DNA of 6,017 nt from Candidatus Fermentibacteraceae bacterium (lineage in GTDB: Bacteria > Fermentibacterota > Fermentibacteria > Fermentibacterales > JCC-6). Where the stretch lies: contig JAGGYZ010000105.1 of the NCBI GenBank assembly GCA_021162285.1, positions 1-6,017 of the forward strand. Direction: 5' to 3'. The translations under genes were made by a program, and so were the position numbers. The notes under the pieces were generated by a model. The model made no database searches. It saw nothing but the letters and a program-made list of their open reading frames with translations, and was not told the origin of the DNA. Shown here one piece after another: positions 1-5,213 of the stretch (position 1 is its first letter; every line of letters starts with the position of its first letter).

Positions 1-771
1 AGTACCAACAACTTCCCATGGAAAAGGATTCCCGTGGGTGATGCCTTCCACAACAGAATCAGATACAACTTTACCGGGATATCCCCTCATGGCTTCGGAC
101 ATGGAAAGCATGGCCTGTTCACTGCAGGTGTCTTTTGACGCTTCTGTAACACTGAACAGGCCTGCCACAGTTCTTCTTATTCTGTCTGCAACTGCAAAGG
201 TCCCCAGAGCCTTTCCTATATCCCGTGCCAGAGCCCTTACATACGTACCCTGTGACACGGTAACTTCCAGTGTAATTCTGCCGTTTTCAAGCAGGCCGTG
301 CTCCCAGTTGCCTGCTGTAACTTCTCTCACGGGCATATCAGGCGTTTCACCCTGTCTGGCCAGTTTGTACCCACGGTTTCCTCCGACCCTTACAGCACTG
401 AAAACAGGAACTTTCTGGGAAAATGTACCGGTGAAATCTGCCAGAACATTGACAACATCCGAAGTGGACAGATGTGAAGAATCGACTTGTTCCAGCACCC
501 TGCCTGACATATCAAGTGTATCGGTGGAAACTCCTGTGACCAGATCAAAAGAATAGCGTTTTGTGCTGCCGGAAATGTATGAAGCAAGCCTTGTAGCCTT
601 ACCCAGAATCACAACAAGCAGCCCTGTTGCGTCTGGATCAAGGGTTCCGCAGTGCCCGTACTTCCTGAAACCGTTAGCCCCCGCAACGGCTCCCGCCGCT
701 TTCCTGGAGGTAATCCCTGCAGCTTTATCCAGCAGGTAAACGCCGCCGGATGCCGAACCGGGCTGCAACAC
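1..771 (-). CDS. truB: tRNA pseudouridine(55) synthase TruB (3'-truncated by window edge)
   Basis: TruB isomerises uridine 55 in the T-psi-C arm of tRNAs in the cytoplasm. The frame is open from a GTG at 771-769 to the window edge, giving 257 residues; the family is usually about 300, so the C-terminal end is missing. Visible family motifs are the N-terminal LLDKAAGITS (13-22), the catalytic block GHCGTLDPDATG (39-50) with the presumed catalytic Asp45, KRYSFDLVTGVSTDT (71-85) with the conserved Tyr73, VPVFSAVRVGG (121-131), and QGTYVRALARDIG (174-186) with Arg179, followed by IRRTVAGLF. The usual KP in the first motif is KA here, and the usual GHTG or GHAG is GHCG. The GTG start is supported by GAGGAA at 786-781, nine bases upstream. 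The gene begins 3 nt after the rbfA stop and in the same frame, so it is the next cistron of the operon. A TTG follows the GTG directly and is a less likely start. Confidence 0.95.
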   Translation of the reverse strand, partial: MLQPGSASGGVYLLDKAAGITSRKAAGAVAGANGFRKYGHCGTLDPDATGLLVVILGKATRLASYISGSTKRYSFDLVTGVSTDTLDMSGRVLEQVDSSHLSTSDVVNVLADFTGTFSQKVPVFSAVRVGGNRGYKLARQGETPDMPVREVTAGNWEHGLLENGRITLEVTVSQGTYVRALARDIGKALGTFAVADRIRRTVAGLFSVTEASKDTCSEQAMLSMSEAMRGYPGKVVSDSVVEGITHGNPFPWEVVGT

Positions 772-774
772 CTG

Positions 775-1125
775 TCAGCTTTCCTCTGCGTTCAGTTTGC
801 GGAGGGCAGAGAGAATCTCTTCGCCTTCTTTAACAGAGTTGTCCCACTGGAACCTCAGTGCTGGTACTATCCTCATATCAAGTTTTCCTGCAAGATTCTT
901 CCTGATAAAACCGGAGGCCTTTTTCAGCACTCTCCGAACATCATCTGCATCTATATCAGTCTGATAGGAGGAAACATACACTCTTGCGAAAGAACCATCT
1001 CTGGCCAGTTCAACCCTGTTGATAACAAGGGTGTTCAACCTGGGATCGGAAATTTCACGCTGAAGTATCTCAGAAACAAGCATCTGTATTCTGTTAGCTA
1101 TCTGCTGTGTTCTTCTTGGATTCAC
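775..1125 (-). CDS. rbfA: 30S ribosome-binding factor RbfA
   Basis: RbfA is a small KH-fold protein that binds 16S rRNA near the 5' helix of the 30S subunit, helps late maturation and supports growth in the cold. The product is 116 residues, about the family's usual length. Family marks are the N-terminal helix starting RRTQQIANRIQ (4-14), SDPRL (26-30), ARVYVSS (47-53), the interrupted KH helix around ASGFIRKNLA (70-79), and VPALRFQWDNSVKEGEEI (87-104), matching the typical 'P.L.F..D.s...g..i' ending. The start is GTG at 1125-1123. Its G is also the last base of the infB TAG stop (TAGTG), a typical re-initiation overlap. AAGAGAA (1137-1131) is a weak Shine-Dalgarno sequence. The stop is TGA at 777-775, followed by C. 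Identification is secure; the exact start is very likely because no upstream alternative fits the family length. Confidence 0.96.
   Translation of the reverse strand: MNPRRTQQIANRIQMLVSEILQREISDPRLNTLVINRVELARDGSFARVYVSSYQTDIDADDVRRVLKKASGFIRKNLAGKLDMRIVPALRFQWDNSVKEGEEILSALRKLNAEES
781..786 (-). promoter_or_regulatory. Ribosome binding site deciding the truB GTG start
   Basis: GAGGAA lies within the last codons of rbfA and is followed by nine bases and then GTG (771-769). There is no ATG in the truB frame between the rbfA stop and the conserved LLDK motif, so this site fixes the non-ATG start. It also places truB ribosome binding inside the upstream reading frame, which favours translational coupling. 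Confidence 0.6.
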
Positions 1126-3269
1126 TACAGTTCTCTTGCAATCTTGATGATCTCAAAGCTCTCGATAGTGTCTCCAACTTTGATATCATCGTATCTGTAA
1201 AGACCTATACCGCACTCAAACCCTGCAGACATTTCTCGCTTGTCATCTTTGTGATGCTTGAGAGATGAAATTTCTCCCTCCCACAGAACAACACCGTTTC
1301 GAACAAGACGGGCCTTTGCATTGCGCTTGATTTTACCCGCCACAATATAGCAGCCTGCAATAACACCGATTTTCGGAACCTTGAATGTATCGCGAACCTC
1401 AACTGAGCCCAGAAATTCCTCTTTCTCCTCAGGTTTGAGAAGACCGCTCAAAGCTTTCCGCACGGTGTCTTCAAGATGATATATCACATTGTATGTGCTT
1501 ATCTCCACACCCTCTTCGGAAGCTCTCTCCCTGGCACGCAGGTCTGGTCTAACCTTGAAACCGAGGATGACGGCGTTGGATGCAGCAGCCAGATCAACAT
1601 CTCTTTCTGTAATTCCACCTGCGCCGCTGAGAATAACATCTATACCAACCTCATCATTCTGAAGTTTTGACAGAGTATCAACAATGGCTTCAGCAGAACC
1701 GGAAACATCCGATTTTATGATGATGTTGAGAACCCGTTCATCGCTGGCAGTTGTAGCCCAGAAATCTTCCAGAGAAACCTTGTGTCTGGCATGAAGAAGC
1801 TTCTCGCGTGCAACCATCTGCCTGCGAAGTGCAACTTTCCTTGCTTCCTGTTCGCTCTCTACTCCTATGAAGGAATCTCCTGCAGACGGGACCCCTGGAG
1901 AACCCAGAAGCTGAACAGGGTAACCAGGTGGAACTTCAAGAATCTGAATGTCGTTTTCATCAAAGAGAGCTCTGGCTCTTCCGGAATACTGTCCGGCAAC
2001 AAAGGCGTCGCCCTCGTGAAGAGTACCGTCCTGAACAAGGATATTCACAATGGAACCTCTTCTTGCATCAACTCTTCCTTCAAGAACTGTTCCTTTGGCA
2101 AGCCTGTCGGGAACAGCTGCAAGTTCAAGCATCTCCGACTGGATAAGAATCATTTCAAGAAGCCCGTCTACCCCTTCTCCAGTGACTGCAGAGACTTCAG
2201 CACACTGAACATTTCCACTCCACTCCTCCACCAGAACATTGTTTTTTGCCAGATCCTGCTTTATGAAATCGGGATTTGCAGTAGAAAGATCCATCTTGGT
2301 TATGGCAACAATTATCGGAATTCCTGCAGCTCTTGCATGTTCAATCGATTCTTTTGTCTGCGGCATCACCCTGCTGTCGGAAGCAACAACAAGAACAACG
2401 ATGTCCGTTACCATAGCCCCTCTGGCACGCATTGCCGTGAAAGCAGCATGACCAGGGGTATCTATAAATGTAACCTGATTGTCTCCACCTACTGTTGCGA
2501 CATAAGCACCTATATGCTGCGTGATTCCACCTGATTCGGTAGCTATTACATTTGCAGAACGAATACGGTCGAGAAGCGCCGTTTTACCGTGATCCACATG
2601 ACCCATAATGGTTACAACCGGAGGTCTTTCCTCACGGACAGCATCGGTGTCTGAGATCCTCGCTTCTTCAAGAGCTTCAGCTCCGTACTCACTGACTTCG
2701 CGTACGGTGAAACCCAGTTCTTCGGCAACCAGAGATATTGTATCAACATCCAGCCTCTGGTTGGCCGTAGCCATAACACCAAGTTTCATGCAGGTTGCAA
2801 TTATTGTGTTAACCTGCTGCCCCATCTGCCGTGACAACTCCGCCGGACTTGTAAACTCGGTAACCTTGAGAATCTTCTCTTCCCCGTCATCGAAAGTACG
2901 CTGTTCTTCGTGTCTCTCCTGCTTTTCTTTGCGATATCTGACTTTTTTACTCTTGCGGTTTCTTGCACCGCCTGAATCCATTTTAGCCAGAATCTTTTTT
3001 ACATTCTTTACCGTCTCAGCAGAAACAACTGTTTTTTTCTTGCGTCTTCTCCGTTTGCGTTTCTTTGTCGCCCGGGTTTTGGCTTCGGCCTTCTGTTTTT
3101 CAAACTGCTCTATAACCCGGCTGGCATCTTCCACGCGAACTGTACTCATGTGGCTTTTCGCCTCAATTTTTAGTTCACCAAGAACTTTTAGAAGAGCTTC
3201 GCTGGATATGTTAAGTTCGCGAGCCAGCTCATAAACCCTTTTCTTCAACACTTTATTTTCTTCCTTCAA
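1125..3269 (-). CDS. infB: Translation initiation factor IF-2
   Basis: IF-2 is a GTPase that positions fMet-tRNA on the 30S subunit and promotes 50S joining. From the TTG at 3269 it has 714 residues. In order there is an N-terminal IF2_N helical domain (about 13-55, with RVYELARELNISSEALL), a Lys/Arg-rich linker (about 65-125), a second IF2_N-like domain (about 132-190), the G domain (about 215-380), a beta-barrel domain II, domain III (about 515-610) and the C-terminal fMet-tRNA-binding domain (about 630-714, with YIVAGKIKRNAKARLVRNG and AGFECGIGL). The G motifs are GHVDHGKT (223-230), GGITQHIG (247-254), DTPGH (270-274), TKMD (324-327) and SAVTGEG (360-366). NKxD, SAK and DDGVMPQT are usual in IF-2, so TKMD, SAV and SDSRVMPQT are departures. 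Three starts compete: GTG 3290 (no well-placed ribosome site), TTG 3269 (AGGTGA at correct spacing) and GTG 3251 (AAGGA at good spacing, giving a family-like start MLKKRVYEL). I chose TTG 3269; GTG 3251 is nearly as good. The stop TAG overlaps the rbfA start. Confidence 0.97.
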   Translation of the reverse strand: MKEENKVLKKRVYELARELNISSEALLKVLGELKIEAKSHMSTVRVEDASRVIEQFEKQKAEAKTRATKKRKRRRRKKKTVVSAETVKNVKKILAKMDSGGARNRKSKKVRYRKEKQERHEEQRTFDDGEEKILKVTEFTSPAELSRQMGQQVNTIIATCMKLGVMATANQRLDVDTISLVAEELGFTVREVSEYGAEALEEARISDTDAVREERPPVVTIMGHVDHGKTALLDRIRSANVIATESGGITQHIGAYVATVGGDNQVTFIDTPGHAAFTAMRARGAMVTDIVVLVVASDSRVMPQTKESIEHARAAGIPIIVAITKMDLSTANPDFIKQDLAKNNVLVEEWSGNVQCAEVSAVTGEGVDGLLEMILIQSEMLELAAVPDRLAKGTVLEGRVDARRGSIVNILVQDGTLHEGDAFVAGQYSGRARALFDENDIQILEVPPGYPVQLLGSPGVPSAGDSFIGVESEQEARKVALRRQMVAREKLLHARHKVSLEDFWATTASDERVLNIIIKSDVSGSAEAIVDTLSKLQNDEVGIDVILSGAGGITERDVDLAAASNAVILGFKVRPDLRARERASEEGVEISTYNVIYHLEDTVRKALSGLLKPEEKEEFLGSVEVRDTFKVPKIGVIAGCYIVAGKIKRNAKARLVRNGVVLWEGEISSLKHHKDDKREMSAGFECGIGLYRYDDIKVGDTIESFEIIKIAREL

Positions 3270-3274
3270 GGAAA

Positions 3275-3280
3275 TCACCT
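3275..3280 (-). promoter_or_regulatory. Ribosome binding site for the infB TTG start
   Basis: AGGTGA can pair over six bases with the usual 16S anti-Shine-Dalgarno sequence and ends five bases before TTG 3269-3267. A second candidate, AAGGA at 3266-3262, would serve GTG 3251-3249 at an equally good aligned spacing. The longest possible start (GTG 3290) has only AGAGGAA inside nusA, about 15 bases away. The sites argue for a start inside the open frame, not at its far end, but do not settle which one. Confidence 0.45.
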
Positions 3281-3293
3281 TCTTCCACACTTG

Positions 3294-4664
3294 TTAATCA
3301 GTGGCTTCCTCTGGTTCATTTTCAGACTCAGATGAATTATTCTGTTCAATTTCTTTTGCTACCTCAATCTGGTGTACTCTCTGCTCAACCAGTTCGGCTG
3401 CTTCCTGCTGTATCTGTGTAAGCTTCACAGGACCGACACCCTGAACTTCCTTCAGCTCTTCCTCTGTGGACTCCAGAACGATCTGTGCCGAATCGTAACC
3501 GGCTCTGCTGAGTCTCTCGGCAAGCTTGTCATTCACACTGGGCAATTCACTGATATCAACTCTGAGCATGTTCTCCCAGCGGTTCTCTTCTTCCCACTGG
3601 CTCTGAGTTTTAAGGTCTATCCTGCGCTCCACAAGCTGCCCGGCAAGCCGCACATTGTGTCCGTTTCTACCAATGGCAAGGGAAAGCTGGTCATCGGGAA
3701 CAACGGCAATCAGAATATCTTCCATTTCCCCTGTTTCACGGTTGAAAGACTGCTCAGATTCTATACTGAGAACCGTTGCCGGGGCCAGGGCCTGGGATGC
3801 CAGAACAAAGCGGTCTCTGGTCCAGGGTAAAATGTCAATACGCTCACCGTTCAATTCCCTCATAACTGACTGAACTCTTGATCCCTTCATTCCCACAAAA
3901 GCCCCCACAGCATCAATACGCATATCGGTACTGGAAACTGCGATCTTTGATCTTACTCCCGGTTCCCGGGCAATGACCTTGATGTTGACAATACCCTCCT
4001 CGATTTCGGGCGCTTCTCTTTCAAATAGTCTTCTTACAAGTTCCGGTGTTGCCCTTGAAAGAACCAGCTGGGGTTCAAGACTCTCGGGTTTCTCAACCCT
4101 GATAAGAACAGGTGTAATGGAATCCCCCTGGTCATATCTCTCGCCCCGTGCCCTTTCGTCGGCTGGGACAACAGCTTCAATGCTGCCGGCAACCTGCACC
4201 AGAATTCTGTTCCTGTAGACCTGCTGAACTCTGCATCTGGGAATGATTGAGCCAATTCTGTTCTCGTACTCTTTCCAGACCTGATTTCTCTCTGCTGACT
4301 TGACCAGCAACAGGAATTCAGCCCTGAATTCGTTGACAGCCGCCCTTCCAAAATCGGCAATACTTATGGAAACTGCAACCTGATCTCCAATTTCGCATTT
4401 CTTGTCGATTTTCCTTGCCTTCTTTAGATCTATCTCCAGATGGGTCTTCCTCCGGGCAACCTTTTCAACCACTGTTTTCAGAGCTTCCATACGGATATCA
4501 CCGCTGCCCTGTTCCCAAGTAACTTTGATGTCCTGTTCTTCCCCGTACTCTCTTAGAGAAGCCTTGGCAAGACCAGCATGAAGGCTCCGGAGAAGAATCT
4601 CCCGGTTCACTCCCTTTTCCCTCACCAGGCCGGCGAGAGCTTCTACTCTCTCATAATCAGCCAA
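3294..4664 (-). CDS. nusA: Transcription termination/antitermination factor NusA
   Basis: NusA binds RNA polymerase and nascent RNA, and modulates pausing, intrinsic termination and rRNA antitermination. The product is 456 residues. Domains in order are the RNA-polymerase-binding N-terminal domain (about 1-125), an S1 domain (about 134-205, with GSIIPRCRVQQVYRNRILVQV), KH1 (about 225-300, with AREPGVRSKIAVSS and the loop GMKG at 258-261), KH2 (about 312-352, with LAIGRNGHNVRLAGQ), and one C-terminal helix-hairpin-helix unit (about 375-425, with EVQGVGPVKL). A short acidic/Ser/Asn-rich tail ends the protein. E. coli NusA (495 residues) has two such C-terminal repeats and B. subtilis NusA (about 371) has none, so this form is intermediate. 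The usual GWKIDI after KH2 is RRIDL here. The start is TTG (4664-4662): the next in-frame ATG is at residue 59, and a good ribosome site precedes the TTG. The gene lies 12 nt after rimP, and its TAA stop is 24 nt before the chosen infB start. Confidence 0.97.
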   Translation of the reverse strand: MADYERVEALAGLVREKGVNREILLRSLHAGLAKASLREYGEEQDIKVTWEQGSGDIRMEALKTVVEKVARRKTHLEIDLKKARKIDKKCEIGDQVAVSISIADFGRAAVNEFRAEFLLLVKSAERNQVWKEYENRIGSIIPRCRVQQVYRNRILVQVAGSIEAVVPADERARGERYDQGDSITPVLIRVEKPESLEPQLVLSRATPELVRRLFEREAPEIEEGIVNIKVIAREPGVRSKIAVSSTDMRIDAVGAFVGMKGSRVQSVMRELNGERIDILPWTRDRFVLASQALAPATVLSIESEQSFNRETGEMEDILIAVVPDDQLSLAIGRNGHNVRLAGQLVERRIDLKTQSQWEEENRWENMLRVDISELPSVNDKLAERLSRAGYDSAQIVLESTEEELKEVQGVGPVKLTQIQQEAAELVEQRVHQIEVAKEIEQNNSSESENEPEEATD

Positions 4665-4669
4665 TTGAA

Positions 4670-4675
4670 CCCCCT
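4670..4675 (-). promoter_or_regulatory. Ribosome binding site deciding the nusA TTG start
   Basis: AGGGGG, with a following T, sits in the 12-nt gap after the rimP TAA. It can pair with the anti-Shine-Dalgarno over seven positions with one G-U wobble. It ends five bases before TTG 4664-4662. No ATG or GTG in frame offers an alternative that would keep the N-terminal polymerase-binding domain. Confidence 0.7.
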
Positions 4676-4676
4676 G

Positions 4677-5096
4677 TTAAATTGCTTCTCGAGCCGAAAG
4701 TACACTTCCAGGATCAGTTACTCTTCCGCCCTCAAATGTCAAAAGCCCGTCTGTGTAATCTGCAAGAATTTCTGTGAATTCTTCGGACTCTGTTTTTACT
4801 TCCAGTTTTCTCCCCACACTTCGCTTCCAGTCGTTCTCTGTGGACAACTGCCTTCCAATTCCAGGTGAACTGACCTCAAGGGTATACGCTCCCTGTATCA
4901 GGTCAAGGGTTTCCACCGCATTGGCAATTGCTCTTGACACACCGGCACACTCATCCAGGCCTACTCTTCCAACTCTGTCTACATAAACACGAAGAACTCT
5001 TCTTCTTCCCGCCTGAAAGAGGTTGGTATCTACAAGCAGAAGACCTGATTCCGCTACTATTTTTTCAACATGTTCCAGCACATCATCATGAGTCAA
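4677..5096 (-). CDS. rimP: Ribosome maturation factor RimP
   Basis: RimP binds free 30S subunits and helps early assembly of the head region. The product is 139 residues, slightly below the roughly 150 usual for the family. The N-terminal alpha/beta domain runs to about residue 85 and includes VEKIVAESGLLLVD (10-23), VLRVYVD (34-40), GLDECAGVSRAI (46-57) and the family signature LEVSSPGIGRQL (73-84), usually LEVSSPGLDRPL. An SH3-like C-terminal domain follows (about 88-139, starting WKRSVGRKLEV). The start is TTG at 5096-5094, seven bases after a consensus GGAGG. The open frame extends to a GTG at 5174, but that version would translate through the terminator hairpin and gives an N-terminus unlike the family. 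This is the first gene of the operon, with nusA 12 nt downstream. Confidence 0.93.
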   Translation of the reverse strand: MTHDDVLEHVEKIVAESGLLLVDTNLFQAGRRRVLRVYVDRVGRVGLDECAGVSRAIANAVETLDLIQGAYTLEVSSPGIGRQLSTENDWKRSVGRKLEVKTESEEFTEILADYTDGLLTFEGGRVTDPGSVLSAREAI

Positions 5097-5103
5097 ACGA
5101 AAA

Positions 5104-5108
5104 CCTCC
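5104..5108 (-). promoter_or_regulatory. Ribosome binding site deciding the rimP TTG start
   Basis: GGAGG (5108-5104) is a consensus Shine-Dalgarno sequence, with a seven-base spacer (TTTTCGT) before TTG 5096-5094. This places the rimP start 26 codons inside the longest open frame and yields a family-like N-terminus, MTHDDVLEHVEK. Confidence 0.75.
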
Positions 5109-5138
5109 AAATACAAGCATACACAACCAGCATCTAGC

Positions 5139-5161
5139 AAAAATGGGCGCAACGCGCCCAT
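5139..5161 (-). terminator. Intrinsic terminator or attenuator between the unknown gene and rimP
   Basis: On the minus strand an eight-base-pair stem, ATGGGCGC / GCGCCCAT (5161-5154 and 5150-5143), closes a three-base loop GTT and runs into TTTTT (5143-5139). The GC-rich stem plus U-tract is a textbook rho-independent terminator. The plus strand has no U-tract after the stem, so it acts leftward only. It lies about 50 nt past the stop of the upstream gene and only about 42 nt before the rimP start. It could simply end the upstream transcript, or act as an attenuator in the rimP operon leader. Confidence 0.8.
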
Positions 5162-5184
5162 GCCTGCAAAGCACAAGTAACGCT

Positions 5185-5213
5185 AATCTATGGTAAAACA
5201 GGAATTACATCAA
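5185..5213 (-). promoter_or_regulatory. Putative sigma70-type promoter of the rimP operon
   Basis: TTGATG (5213-5208, four of six to TTGACA) and TAGATT (5190-5185, four of six to TATAAT) are separated by exactly 17 bases. The -35 box overlaps the stop codon of the upstream gene. Transcription would begin near 5178, giving a leader of about 80 nt that contains the terminator hairpin. The boxes are only moderate matches in AT-rich DNA, and the organism's sigma preference is unknown, so this is tentative. Confidence 0.35.

Noticed and set aside
775..777. TGA recoded as an amino acid, fusing rbfA and truB
   Set aside because: No gene in the window has an internal TGA, the unknown gene also ends at TGA, and truB has its own ribosome site and start, so the standard code is the simpler reading.
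38..3830. Long plus-strand open frames at 38-556, 652-1200, 1782-2534, 2608-3234 and 3372-3830
   Set aside because: They lie antisense to the well-identified truB, rbfA, infB and nusA genes, have no recognisable domains, and show low-complexity Ser/Arg/Cys composition expected from reading conserved genes backwards.
5116..5121. TATGCT as the -10 box of a promoter between the terminator and rimP
   Set aside because: Transcription would start inside the rimP Shine-Dalgarno sequence, and no -35-like hexamer lies at proper spacing (only the T-tract).
5165..5173. TGCTTTGCA in the leader as a boxA-like Nus antitermination site
   Set aside because: The match to boxA (TGCTCTTTA) is too weak to support, and no boxB- or boxC-like partner is evident.
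5097..5174. Longer rimP starting at GTG 5174
   Set aside because: It would translate the terminator hairpin, has no good ribosome site, and adds 26 residues unlike the family; TTG 5096 has a consensus GGAGG.
5097..5209. A tRNA gene upstream of rimP, as in the E. coli metY arrangement
   Set aside because: The stretch is too AT-rich and short and shows no cloverleaf or T-psi-C-like motif; its only strong secondary structure is the terminator.
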